Counted from the stretch's first letter, positions 48,449-56,235 are shown. The stretch: DNA of 64,000 nucleotides from an uncultured Roseburia sp. (GCA_934309475.1 CAKRDK010000002.1:243002-307001), one strand, 5' to 3'. The notes: a model not told the origin generated them from the sequence alone. Program-made: numbers and translations.

Positions 48449-48477
48449 ATTGTACCACTTTTCGCCCTCTACTACAA
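48449..48477 (-). promoter_or_regulatory. secA promoter
   Basis: TTGTAG (48472-48477) and TACAAT (48449-48454) on the minus strand are spaced by 17 bases; the leader to the secA ATG is about 75 bases. Confidence 0.6.
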
Positions 48478-48544
48478 TACGCTATTCCATTAACGAATTG
48501 TAAATTTTTTGTGAAAAGTTTCCAATATTCTTCCAAAAAATCTG

Positions 48545-48573
48545 TTGCATATTGAAAAATCCGTGCTTATAAT
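48545..48573 (+). promoter_or_regulatory. Promoter of the TSCPD-asnB-like unit
   Basis: TTGCAT (48545-48550) and TATAAT (48568-48573) on the plus strand are spaced by exactly 17 bases, about 45 bases before the TSCPD gene start. Confidence 0.7.
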
Positions 48574-48618
48574 GATGTATACAATATTTATTTTTACAAA
48601 ACAGAAAGGATTTTTATC

Positions 48619-48885
48619 ATGGCTTTTTCTTACAGTTACAAAACAAAAGGAACCTGTTCCACGAAAATTGATTTAGAATTAGAGGGAAACATTGTCCACA
48701 ATGTAAAATTCACAGGTGGATGCAATGGTAACCTGCAGGCAATCCCGAAATTAGTCGAGGGACTGACCGTCGACCAGGTCGTAGAAAAGATTGGCGGCAT
48801 TTCCTGCAACGGACGCCCTACTTCCTGCGGCGACCAGTTGGCACGCGCCTGCAAGGAAGCCTACGCAGCCTCTTTAAATGCATAA
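48619..48885 (+). CDS. Small TSCPD-domain protein (TIGR03905-like)
   Basis: 88 residues. The core RPTSCGDQLARACKEA carries the TSCPD motif found at the C-terminus of some adenosylcobalamin-dependent ribonucleotide reductases and as a free small protein. Cysteines in CSTK, GGCNGN and SCNGRPTSC could bind metal. GGCNGNLQAIPKLVEG is typical of the stand-alone family. Function is unknown. AAAGGA precedes the ATG. It begins a plus-strand unit with the asnB-like gene 62 bases downstream. Confidence 0.88.
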   Translation: MAFSYSYKTKGTCSTKIDLELEGNIVHNVKFTGGCNGNLQAIPKLVEGLTVDQVVEKIGGISCNGRPTSCGDQLARACKEAYAASLNA

Positions 48886-48947
48886 AAGATTGGAAACATT
48901 CCGGCAAAATGACATAGACTAACAAAGAGTATTTTTTTGGAGCATCT

Positions 48948-50813
48948 ATGAGCAGTATTGCCGGTTTTTTTCAACCATTTTACGATTTTTCCAATGAAAA
49001 AAGTTCCTGTGAACAGAAGATAACGCGGCTTTCCCGCACACTCTTACATCGTGGTCCTCATCAGCAGAATTTCTATTATTCTGCGCACGCATGTCTCAAC
49101 CACAATCTTTTATCCAGTGGACAAAACACAGATAAAAACTGTGCTTTCTACTATGAACCACTCCCAGCCACCAAGAAATTTCACAACGCCGCCTACACGA
49201 TTGCCTATGACGGCGCCATCTGGAATCTCGATGAACTTGCAGAAACTTTGCAAAAAGACAATGTCAACACTGCCGGTTTATCTGAGGCGGAACTTCTGCT
49301 GTGTGCATATCTGCAGTATGGTCCTTCCTTTGCCGAAAAATTAAACGGCGGCTTTTCCATGGTTTTATTGGATGAGGCACAGAATCAGCTTTTCCTGTTC
49401 CGTGACCCGCTTGGCATCAAGCCTTTGTTCTACACCTTTGCCGATAAAACCTTAATTTTTGCTTCTGAACTGAAAGGTCTCCTTGCTTTTCCGGGAATCC
49501 GTGCGGAAGTTTCCGTGGACGGTTTAAATGAGATTTTTGCCATCGGGCCTGCCAAAACCCCCGGCTGCGGTGTTTTCTCAAACTTGTTCGAAATCAAGCC
49601 CGGACATTTCCTCTGCTACGGTGCTAAACGGTTATATGATGAATGTTATTTTCATTTTTCCTCGACACCATGCACGGATTCCTATGAGGATGTTCTAGCT
49701 CACACGCGCGAACTTGTCAGCGACGCTGTACGGCGCCAGTTCTCCGGTAACACCACAAAAGGCTGTTTTCTCTCCGGCGGACTTGATTCCTCTGTCGTGA
49801 CAGCACTCTGTGCCAGAGAAGTTCCGGCGGAGACGCTTGCGACATTTTCCTTTGATTTCAAAGACAGCGCCAGACATTTTAAATCCAACAGTTTTCAGCC
49901 TTCCATGGACGCACCGTATGTGACGAAGATGGTCGACTTTTTAAAGACAGACCATACCACATTTGAATGTAACAATCAAAACCAGCTCAACTTTCTCTCC
50001 GCCTCTGTAACAGCGCATGACCTTCCATGTATGGCTGATATTGACGCATCGCTGCTCTATTTTTGCCGGCTGACTGCACCGGAATGCAGAGTCGTGCTCA
50101 CAGGCGAATGTGCCGATGAGCTTTTCTGCGGTTATCCGTGGTATCACAAAAAAGAATTCTACGAGAGCAATACGTTCCCGTGGACGAGAGATATTGCGCC
50201 GCGACTCATTTTGTTAAAAGACGATTTTATAAAAAAACTTGATATGCCATCCTATATCGAACACGCCTACCAGACTTCCTGTGGCGAATTCATCCCTGCC
50301 AATGGCATTTCCAGAGAGATGGAACTGCACCAGAAAACGTATTTTCTGACCGTCCGCTGGTTCATGCAGACGCTGCTCGACCGCATGGATCGATGTGCCG
50401 CACAGTCCGGTCTTGACGCGCGTGTTCCGTTTGCCGACCTGCGCATTGCACGTTATCTCTTTACGGTTCCTTACGAATACAAGACAAAAAATGGCGAGGT
50501 AAAACATCTTCTGCGCGAAGCATTTTCCGATATTCTGCCGGAATCCGTCTGCCGCCGCAAAAAGAGCCCTTACCCAAAGACCTATGATCCGGGTTACGAA
50601 GCATTGTTGAGTGCAAGACTGCGTTCCATCCTCTCGGACGCAAACAGCCCGCTTTTAAACTTTGTGGAGCCAAAAAAGGTGCTTGCCTTCTGTCAGAATC
50701 CAAAAGACTACGGTGCTCCGTGGTACGGTCAGCTTATGGCAGGGCCTCAGCTTATGGCATACTATATCCAGATTAATGAATGGATGCAGCAATACCAGAT
50801 TAAACTTGTTTAA
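48948..50813 (+). CDS. Asparagine-synthetase homologue with degenerate glutaminase domain
   Basis: 621 residues with the AsnB fold: an N-terminal Ntn amidotransferase domain (1-200) and an ATP-dependent synthetase domain with the PP-loop SGGLDSS (276-282), plus TGECADELFCGYPWY and RVPFADLRIARYLF. The nucleophile Cys normally right after Met is Ser (MSSIAGF). Also changed are RGPD to RGPH (residue 38), the RLSIVD-type arginine region to NHNLLSSG, the oxyanion NGE to DGA (88-90) and the later SDxE to SEAE. The glutaminase should be dead, so ammonia, or another nucleophile, may be used. GGAG lies before the ATG. Known relatives with lost glutaminase include beta-lactam synthetase. Confidence 0.9.
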   Translation: MSSIAGFFQPFYDFSNEKSSCEQKITRLSRTLLHRGPHQQNFYYSAHACLNHNLLSSGQNTDKNCAFYYEPLPATKKFHNAAYTIAYDGAIWNLDELAETLQKDNVNTAGLSEAELLLCAYLQYGPSFAEKLNGGFSMVLLDEAQNQLFLFRDPLGIKPLFYTFADKTLIFASELKGLLAFPGIRAEVSVDGLNEIFAIGPAKTPGCGVFSNLFEIKPGHFLCYGAKRLYDECYFHFSSTPCTDSYEDVLAHTRELVSDAVRRQFSGNTTKGCFLSGGLDSSVVTALCAREVPAETLATFSFDFKDSARHFKSNSFQPSMDAPYVTKMVDFLKTDHTTFECNNQNQLNFLSASVTAHDLPCMADIDASLLYFCRLTAPECRVVLTGECADELFCGYPWYHKKEFYESNTFPWTRDIAPRLILLKDDFIKKLDMPSYIEHAYQTSCGEFIPANGISREMELHQKTYFLTVRWFMQTLLDRMDRCAAQSGLDARVPFADLRIARYLFTVPYEYKTKNGEVKHLLREAFSDILPESVCRRKKSPYPKTYDPGYEALLSARLRSILSDANSPLLNFVEPKKVLAFCQNPKDYGAPWYGQLMAGPQLMAYYIQINEWMQQYQIKLV

Positions 50814-50860
50814 CTCCAGCATAAAGAGCTGCCTGCAGTTCTTTACACACCTAACACAGA

Positions 50861-50904
50861 AAGAAGGGCCTTGGGTTTACGATAAACCCTTGGTCCTTCT
50901 TTTT
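50861..50904. terminator. Bidirectional terminator between asnB-like gene and dpaB
   Basis: AGAAGG-GCC-TTGGGTTTA pairs with TAAACCC-TTGG-TCCTTCT around CGA, then TTTTTGG on the plus strand. It ends the plus unit (stop 50813) and lies about 50 bases beyond dpaB on the minus strand, whose tail is CTTTCTG. Confidence 0.8.
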
Positions 50905-50951
50905 GGGATACTATTCTCTTTTCACAGCCCTATTTTCCTATGCCGTGCCCT

Positions 50952-51548
50952 TTACGCCTCCGGCGTCTGCAAAATCGGCTGAATCTGTTTTCCATTCAAT
51001 GCCATCTCTATCGTATCTGGCAGCAGCTCCATCTTTGCAATCATGGAATTTGGTTTGCTCTTCGAATTATCCTGCCCGAACGGCACAAAATAAATCTGCT
51101 TCATATTCATCAGCATGCCTATATTTTTAAAGTTCATGGCAAGCGCATCATTGGTTGATATTGCAACTACAAGTGGTTTTCCATTTCTCATATGCGCCTT
51201 TGCCGCCATAAGCACCGGCGTATCTGTAATTCCGTTACACAATTTCGCCGCTGTATTTCCCGTGCAGGGTGCAATCACCATGATATCCAAAAAATTATGC
51301 GGCCCGATTGGCTCCGCTGCGCAAATCGTCTTTATCCCCTCATTTTCCGTAATATCGCAGATTCCGTCCACAAAATCTCTTGCGCTCCCGAATCTCGTAT
51401 CACAGCTTTGCGCATTAAATGAAAAAATGGGAATCACATTTGCTCCCATTTCCTTTAACCTCTGTACCTCCCGTCTCGTTTTTGCGAATGTACAAAAAGA
51501 ACCGGTTATCCCAAGTCCGATTGTTAACTTCGAAAAATCCATTTCCAT
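50952..51548 (-). CDS. dpaB: Dipicolinate synthase subunit B
   Basis: 198 residues of the flavoprotein-like SpoVFB family: IGLGITGSFCTFAKTRREV, IFSFNAQSCDTRFG, IVIAPCTGNTAAKLCNGITD-type residues (APCTGNTAAKLCNGITDTPV) and AKAHMRNGKPLV. With DpaA it makes dipicolinic acid, which loads the spore core with calcium and gives heat resistance; it is expressed in the mother cell. It lies 51 bases after dpaA. Its presence shows the organism forms endospores or descends from a spore former. Confidence 0.95.
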   Translation of the reverse strand: MEMDFSKLTIGLGITGSFCTFAKTRREVQRLKEMGANVIPIFSFNAQSCDTRFGSARDFVDGICDITENEGIKTICAAEPIGPHNFLDIMVIAPCTGNTAAKLCNGITDTPVLMAAKAHMRNGKPLVVAISTNDALAMNFKNIGMLMNMKQIYFVPFGQDNSKSKPNSMIAKMELLPDTIEMALNGKQIQPILQTPEA

Positions 51549-51599
51549 CCCATGCCTTTCCTAACATGTCGTTCTATTTTCTAATGCATCGGCAGTGTG

Positions 51600-52451
51600 T
51601 TACATTTCCGGTGCCGGATTCACCCGGAGCGAAAATCTTTCAATTGCCCTTGCAAGGATGCAGGCACTTTCCATCGGCGCATATCTGCCCGGTATTCCAA
51701 GGAGAAGTTCTGCCGCAATCCCATGTTCCTTTGCACTTTTAAAATCAACGCCGCCCGGTTTAGAAGCAATATCCAAAAGATACGCATCTTTTGGCAGTTC
51801 CCGTATAATCAGCTCTGTTATCACCGGTGCCGGAACTGTATTGATTAACACGTTTGCGCCCATCGCCTCCTCCGGTCCAAATGCAAAATCTGCTGCATAG
51901 AATCCATTTTTCTTTGCCTCCCTGCGGCTCTCCTTTTTCCTTGCAAGAATTGTCACCCGCGCTCCAAGCGCCTGAAGCCTTGCTGCAATTGCCTTTCCAC
52001 ATTTTCCATAACCCGCCACAATAATTTTAGACTCTTTGATATTGTACGGGCTATGCAAAATCACATCCGCAATCGCACCCTCCGCGGTTGCCACTGCATT
52101 TTCCTCTACTACCGTTTCATCCTTCATAAAATCAAGGCTTGCGATTCCACGCTGTTCCATCCAGTCCCGGAATGTTTCCGGAAAGCATCCACCCAGAATC
52201 AAAGTCTCCTTTCGGATGTTCCGGTTGAGCACTTCCAGAAACTCCAGCTGTTCCAACAGTGCCGTCATGGGAATCGGGAGAATCAGCATATCTGCCTCCC
52301 CCAGGAATCCCTCCAATTTCAGAATCTGCTCTCTCATTATCTTTTTGTTCCGAATATCAAGGCATCTTACCGTATGCCCTTTTTTATTTAAAATATCTGC
52401 CAGATATACCTGCCGCATATCGCTGATAAAAAGAACCGTTTGTCCGTTCAT
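51600..52451 (-). CDS. dpaA: Dipicolinate synthase subunit A
   Basis: 283 residues. The N-terminal domain (VLFISDMRQVYLADIL) is followed by a Rossmann NAD(P) domain with SKIIVAGYGKCGKAIAARL and VNVLINTVPAPVI-like text (VLINTVPAPVITE), then LDIASKPGGVDF. It supplies the dehydrogenase activity that converts dihydrodipicolinate to dipicolinate with DpaB. AAAGGGC precedes the ATG. Upstream, a CATATAAT element (52508-52515) fits a -10 for mother-cell sigma factors better than a housekeeping promoter. Confidence 0.95.
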   Translation of the reverse strand: MNGQTVLFISDMRQVYLADILNKKGHTVRCLDIRNKKIMREQILKLEGFLGEADMLILPIPMTALLEQLEFLEVLNRNIRKETLILGGCFPETFRDWMEQRGIASLDFMKDETVVEENAVATAEGAIADVILHSPYNIKESKIIVAGYGKCGKAIAARLQALGARVTILARKKESRREAKKNGFYAADFAFGPEEAMGANVLINTVPAPVITELIIRELPKDAYLLDIASKPGGVDFKSAKEHGIAAELLLGIPGRYAPMESACILARAIERFSLRVNPAPEM

Positions 52452-52507
52452 ACTAAACCATGCCCTTTCCGTAGCTGCAATTTCTTTCCTAACGCTCCCT
52501 TCTCTGT

Positions 52508-52515
52508 ATTATATG
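52508..52515 (-). promoter_or_regulatory. Possible sporulation-sigma -10 element before dpaA
   Basis: CATATAAT on the minus strand, about 57 bases before the dpaA start, resembles the CATA-type -10 of sigma-E and sigma-K promoters. No clear -35 can be assigned. The region 52452-52630 holds nothing else I can name. Confidence 0.35.
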
Positions 52516-52638
52516 AATCCTTTCATTCTCTTGATACTTTACAAATTGTCCCTCTTTTTCAAATTTTCAGAATTATTCGCTCATTATAATCAATTTTCTA
52601 TTTATTTTCTTTTTTTATAATTATTTTCTAAAAACTTA

Positions 52639-52667
52639 TTGACAAATCTTCCTAACGGGCTTATAAT
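52639..52667 (+). promoter_or_regulatory. Perfect sigma-A promoter driving a candidate noncoding RNA
   Basis: TTGACA (52639-52644), 17-base spacer, TATAAT (52662-52667) on the plus strand: the full consensus at optimal spacing. Transcription would begin near 52674. No protein gene on the plus strand follows before the terminator at 53049-53090. Confidence 0.85.
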
Positions 52668-52673
52668 TCAATT

Positions 52674-53090
52674 AACAAAAACGAAATCGGAACTTACCAA
52701 CAGCCAATGAAGGGAGGAGATTCCACCAGGAACATTTTTATAAAATCTTTTCAATCTAAAAAAGGAGGTACAGTCCACCAGAAACTTAATTTCATTCGTT
52801 TTCTTTTATGACTGAAGATACCCTGATAATACTCAATCAGAGAATATAAAATGAGATACAGCCAGATGTTTCATCGTATATGTATCCATTTTCCTTATCA
52901 GTTGGAATACAAGAATCAGAGATAAGCAGAATTCGAAGGTGTTCAAGAAATCTTCATTTTATGAAGTAAAAAGATGCAGGAAAGAAACGGGTTTTCGATT
53001 TCGATAAAACAGAAGAAAGAGGTACGGTCCCATGGACGAAATAGTTTAAAAGGCGACATCATTCAAACACGAATTGATGTCGCCTTTCTC
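52674..53090 (+). ncRNA. Candidate structured noncoding RNA, about 415 nt
   Basis: Bounded by a perfect promoter and a strong terminator, with no convincing ORF. Local stems seen by eye: AAACGAA 52679-52685 with TTCGTTT 52795-52801 (closing a first domain); TTCC 52721 with GGAA 52729; CTGAT 52823 with ATCAG 52836; GATACA 52855 with TGTATC 52881, enclosing GATG/CATC; CTTATC 52894 with GATAAG 52921; CTTCAT 52952 with ATGAAG 52961; GTTTTCG 52991 with CGATAAAAC to 53010; GTCC-CAT-GGAC 53027-53037. Three degenerate direct repeats occur: GGAGGAGATTCCACCAGG, GGAGGTACAGTCCACCAG and GAGGTACGGTCCCATGGA. It does not match tmRNA, RNase P or 6S motifs that I know. Identity unknown. Confidence 0.7.
53049..53090. 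terminator. Bidirectional terminator: end of candidate RNA and of the lipoprotein gene
   Basis: AAAGGCGACATCA (53049-53061) pairs perfectly with TGATGTCGCCTTT (53075-53087); both sides end in A/T runs. On the minus strand it lies 13 bases past the lipoprotein stop. Confidence 0.85.
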
Positions 53091-53100
53091 ATATTTCTTT

Positions 53101-53688
53101 TTATTTTGTTGTATCTGTATCCTGGGCATCATCTGCTTTCGCATCGTCCGGTTTCTCACCACTCGGCTGTCCCATACCAACGCTGATGGATACGACCGTA
53201 TCACCATTCATTGTCACTGTTACGGTATCACCTTCCGATAAATCATCTATGGTTGCTGTCTCGCCGTTTACTGTGATTGTCACAGAATCATCTACTGTAA
53301 TCGTCTGTTCCTCACCGGTTAAAGTCAATTCCATCTCACTGCCGTCACCCTGTGGTGCCTGTGCGTCATCTCCACTTGGTGCGTCTCCGCTTGGCGCTTC
53401 CGGCATCTCTGTGCTGTCTCCATCCGGCTTCTGTGCGTCATCTCCGCTTGGTGCCTCCGGCATCTCTGCTAACGCAATTGTGATGGTATCTCCATCGATG
53501 GATGTAATCTCACCCATGATTCTATCTTCCTCACCGGCAGTATTCTCTTCTGTCTCTGTTGCTGTCTGTGATTCCTCCGCAGCGGCATCTGATGTCGAGT
53601 CCGTTGTAGAACCAGAGCATCCTGTCACTGCCATACTCATTCCTAATACCATACAGCATAAAAGTGCTGCAATTCTTCTTCTTTTCAT
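53101..53688 (-). CDS. Lipoprotein with PEAPSGD-type repeats, unknown function
   Basis: 195 residues. MKRRRIAALLCCMVLGMSMAV-type signal and lipobox VTGC predict lipid attachment outside the membrane. An acidic linker follows. Then 'IMGEITSIDGDTITIALAEMPEAPSG' and 'ITVDDSVTITVNGETATIDD' with 'LSEGDTVTVTMNGDTVVSI' form a small beta domain similar in style to DUF5666-like OB folds, interrupted by Pro/Gly/Asp-rich repeats (EMPEAPSGD, SGDDAQKPDGD, SGDDAQAPQGD). The tail is rich in Asp and Lys. Function unknown; the repeat region may vary in length between strains. Confidence 0.78.
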   Translation of the reverse strand: MKRRRIAALLCCMVLGMSMAVTGCSGSTTDSTSDAAAEESQTATETEENTAGEEDRIMGEITSIDGDTITIALAEMPEAPSGDDAQKPDGDSTEMPEAPSGDAPSGDDAQAPQGDGSEMELTLTGEEQTITVDDSVTITVNGETATIDDLSEGDTVTVTMNGDTVVSISVGMGQPSGEKPDDAKADDAQDTDTTK

Positions 53689-53787
53689 GTTCTATCCTAC
53701 CCTTCTGTTACACATATTTGTGAACGATTATTTGCATGACTTATCTTACGGGTTGGATATGACCTCTGTTTGATGTATTTGTGAAGA

Positions 53788-54747
53788 CTAGGTGAAATCT
53801 TTCTCTTCTTCCGATTCTGTGTTCCATGGATTCGCCTCATCCGGGTCTGTCGGGTCCCATCCCTTATTCGGACTCTCCAGATCAATCTGAATACTCTCCG
53901 GTTTTCCCAGTGGTCCGGGATCCTCATCATCATAAATCTCGACTGTAGTGCCGGACGGACAGTTATCATAAATCCATTTTGCATCTGCAACCGTCAGACG
54001 GATACAGCCTGCGGACGCCTGCTCTCCTAATTTGTTATATTTACTGCTGCACAATGCATTCTTGGAATGGCTGTAATATGGCACAGAATGAAAGAGAACG
54101 CCACGGTATACACGCGATGCATACTGCCCGCAGACACCGCCGTTTAAATCTCTCCAGACATATTTATCCGATATTTTAAAAGTTCCAATCGGGGTACGGT
54201 TATAGAGCCCGGTAGAGCACACCATTGCTTTGTAAGGAATACTGTACTCTCCCTCCTCATCAACCGTATACACGGTGATACAGCACTGTTGACGATTCAC
54301 TTTTATGTAAAACGGATACTCTTCTTTCGCAATTCGCTCTTCCAGCTCCCTCTGTGCGCGTTCTTCCGGTGTCTCCTGCAAAGTACTCTCCTCTGCAGAC
54401 GCTTCCTCCGGCACATTTTCCCCGGCTCCGTCACTCTCGCCTGGCCGGTCTGCTTCACCGCTTATCTCATTCTCTCCGTTCTTCTTTTCTCCATTATCCG
54501 CATCCTGCCGGGCAGCTGCGTCTTCTTCCGGAACATCCTCCGACAAAAGCTGCTCCCCAACTGCCTCCACATCTCCCCGGCATACCGCAGTCCAGACAAG
54601 TTCTGCCATATGACCGAGCCCGACCGCTTCGTCCCCGCCCCAGATGCAGGCTACCGAAAAAGAGAGTATCGTAAAAAACAGACATAACGCTGATCCGATT
54701 ACAAGGAGCACTTTCATTATCTTATTTTGAAATAATTTACTCTTCAC
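53788..54747 (-). CDS. L,D-transpeptidase (YkuD family)
   Basis: 319 residues: a membrane anchor at about 12-35, a low-complexity acidic linker (about 60-140, rich in E, A, D, G), then a YkuD domain. The active site is FHSVPYYS with the conserved His and, about 20 residues later, SAGCIRLTVADAKW with the catalytic Cys. It makes 3-3 crosslinks or attaches proteins to peptidoglycan outside the membrane. The start is GTG at 54747 with AGGGAAG eight bases upstream; an ATG lies ten codons later. The C-terminal tail after the domain is acidic. Confidence 0.92.
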   Translation of the reverse strand: MKSKLFQNKIMKVLLVIGSALCLFFTILSFSVACIWGGDEAVGLGHMAELVWTAVCRGDVEAVGEQLLSEDVPEEDAAARQDADNGEKKNGENEISGEADRPGESDGAGENVPEEASAEESTLQETPEERAQRELEERIAKEEYPFYIKVNRQQCCITVYTVDEEGEYSIPYKAMVCSTGLYNRTPIGTFKISDKYVWRDLNGGVCGQYASRVYRGVLFHSVPYYSHSKNALCSSKYNKLGEQASAGCIRLTVADAKWIYDNCPSGTTVEIYDDEDPGPLGKPESIQIDLESPNKGWDPTDPDEANPWNTESEEEKDFT

Positions 54748-54763
54748 GTATTTTTCTTCCCTA

Positions 54764-54805
54764 TACCAAAAATGTCCCGAATATTCCTAAAAATACCCGG
54801 GACAT
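54764..54805 (-). terminator. Terminator after aspartokinase
   Basis: ATGTCCCG (54772-54779) and CGGGACAT (54798-54805) form an 8-bp stem, with TTTTTGG following on the minus strand, 12 bases past the aspartokinase stop. Confidence 0.8.
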
Positions 54806-54816
54806 CGCTATTCTTC

Positions 54817-56136
54817 TTATAACTGCGTTACCACAAAAATATCATAAATTGCCTTAATTGCATTTTCAAAATCTGCATTGCTGACACCGATGATAATGTT
54901 CAACTCAGAAGAACCCTGGTCAATCATTTTTACATTGATGTTGGCATGTGCAAGTGCCGAGAAGATTCTTCCTGCTGTTCCTCTTGTTGCACGCATGCCA
55001 CGTCCAACTACAGCAATAAGTGCAAGGTCTGCTTCCAGATCAATGGTATCCGGTTTTGCAAGACGATGAATCGCAGAAATAACCTGCTGCTCTTTTCCTT
55101 CAAATTCTGCCTGATGTACAAATACTGTCATTGTATCGATTCCGGATGGCATATGCTCGAAAGAAATTCCATTCTCCTCAAAAGCCTGCAATACTTTTCT
55201 TCCAAATCCAACTTCCGCATTCATCATATCCTTGTCGATGCTGACGGATACGAAACCTTTCTTACCGGCGATTCCTGTAATTGTATATGCAGATGCCTGA
55301 CAGGTGCTTTCCACAATCCAGGTTCCCTCATCTTCCGGCTTGTTGGTGTTACGGATGTTAATCGGAATCCCTGACTTTCGAACCGGGAATACAGCGTCTT
55401 CATGCAGTACGCTTGCGCCCATGTAAGACAATTCTCTGAGCTCACGGTATGTGATTGTCTTAATCGGTTCCGGCTTGTCAATGATTCTTGGGTCTGCAAT
55501 CAGGAAACCGGAAACATCTGTCCAGTTCTCATATACGGTTGCATGTACGGCTTTTGCCACGATAGATCCTGTGATATCAGAACCACCTCTTGAGAATGTC
55601 TTAACCGTTCCGTCTTCTAATGCACCATAGAATCCAGGTACAACGGCTGTTTCAACATTTGCAAGGCGTGCACGCAGCACTTTATCGGTCTTTTCCGAAT
55701 CAAATGTGCCATCTTCATGGAAGACAATCACTTCTGCTGCATCGATGAATTCATAGCCGAGGTACTCCGCCATCACGATACCGTTTAAATATTCTCCACG
55801 GGATGCAGCATAGTCAGAGCCTGCTTTTTCTTTAAATTTTTCAGCAATCACCTTAAATTCTTCCTCTAAGGATAATTTGAGGTTCAAACCATTTATAATG
55901 GAATCATAACGATCTTTAATCTTCATCAACGGTACACGGAAGTCTTCGCCTGCCTCTGCAAGTGCGTAACACTCGTAAAGCATATCCGTTACCTTTGTAT
56001 CTTTTGCGTTGCGTTTTCCAGGCGCACTTGGCACCACAAACTTTCTCTGCTCGTCTGAAGTAATGATTTTTCCAACTTTTGCAAATTGTTCTGCACTTGC
56101 CAGCGAGCTGCCACCAAATTTTACTACTTTCACCAT
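54817..56136 (-). CDS. lysC: Aspartate kinase
   Basis: 439 residues. KFGGSSLASAEQF is the phosphate-binding start, FSRGGSDITGSIVAKAV and 'DVSGFLIADPRI' follow, and two ACT domains occupy the C-terminal third ('GFVSVSIDKDMMN', 'ALIAVVGRGMRATRG'). It phosphorylates aspartate in the lysine, threonine and methionine pathway and, via diaminopimelate, feeds the cell wall and dipicolinate. The longest ORF starts at 56217, but GGAGGAG lies eight bases before the ATG at 56136, which opens at the conserved MVKVVKFGGSS. Its promoter sits inside the terminator hairpin of the gene upstream. Confidence 0.95.
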   Translation of the reverse strand: MVKVVKFGGSSLASAEQFAKVGKIITSDEQRKFVVPSAPGKRNAKDTKVTDMLYECYALAEAGEDFRVPLMKIKDRYDSIINGLNLKLSLEEEFKVIAEKFKEKAGSDYAASRGEYLNGIVMAEYLGYEFIDAAEVIVFHEDGTFDSEKTDKVLRARLANVETAVVPGFYGALEDGTVKTFSRGGSDITGSIVAKAVHATVYENWTDVSGFLIADPRIIDKPEPIKTITYRELRELSYMGASVLHEDAVFPVRKSGIPINIRNTNKPEDEGTWIVESTCQASAYTITGIAGKKGFVSVSIDKDMMNAEVGFGRKVLQAFEENGISFEHMPSGIDTMTVFVHQAEFEGKEQQVISAIHRLAKPDTIDLEADLALIAVVGRGMRATRGTAGRIFSALAHANINVKMIDQGSSELNIIIGVSNADFENAIKAIYDIFVVTQL

Positions 56137-56164
56137 TTTCTTTTGCTCCTCCGGTTCTGCAAAC

Positions 56165-56233
56165 GGTATAAAAAGACGCACCGTTTGATTCATTGCTAAC
56201 GCTATATATATTACCACAAATCAAAGGTGCGTC
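56165..56233 (-). terminator. Terminator hairpin of the upstream gene, containing the lysC promoter
   Basis: On the minus strand GACGCACC-TTTGATT (56233-56219) pairs with AATCAAA-C-GGTGCGTC (56190-56175), followed by TTTTTATACC. The loop of 28 bases contains the -10 (below). It starts 24 bases after the stop of the gene at 56258. Confidence 0.75.
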
Positions 56234-56235
56234 AA
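56208..56235 (-). promoter_or_regulatory. lysC promoter nested in the terminator
   Basis: TTGACG (56230-56235) overlaps the first hairpin arm and TAATAT (56208-56213) lies in its loop, spaced by 16 bases. A transcript from here starts near 56201 and carries only the second arm, so the terminator cannot form on it; it forms only on read-through from upstream. Confidence 0.6.

Noticed and set aside
52707..52811. 34-codon ORF inside the candidate RNA (MKGGDSTRNIFIKSF start)
   Set aside because: There is no ribosome binding site before the ATG, the repeats carrying GGAGG lie inside it, and the composition does not look protein-like. It could still be tested by codon conservation.
53020..53046. 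Five-codon ORF (ATG GAC GAA ATA GTT TAA) with a GAGGT before it
   Set aside because: It overlaps the GTCC-CAT-GGAC stem and is too short to judge; kept only as a detail of the RNA.
52674..53090. tmRNA, RNase P RNA or 6S RNA as identity for the candidate RNA
   Set aside because: No tag-peptide frame or CCA-type tRNA-like ends, no RNase P core text such as GAGGAAAGTCCGGGC, and it is too long for 6S.
52974..53186. 70-residue plus-strand ORF across the terminator
   Set aside because: It runs through the 13-bp terminator hairpin and into the antisense of the lipoprotein gene; its tail is the antisense of a real gene.
53186..53773. 195-residue plus-strand ORF opposite the lipoprotein gene
   Set aside because: It mirrors the low-complexity repeats of the lipoprotein gene on the other strand, with no ribosome site; the minus-strand product has a signal peptide and lipobox.
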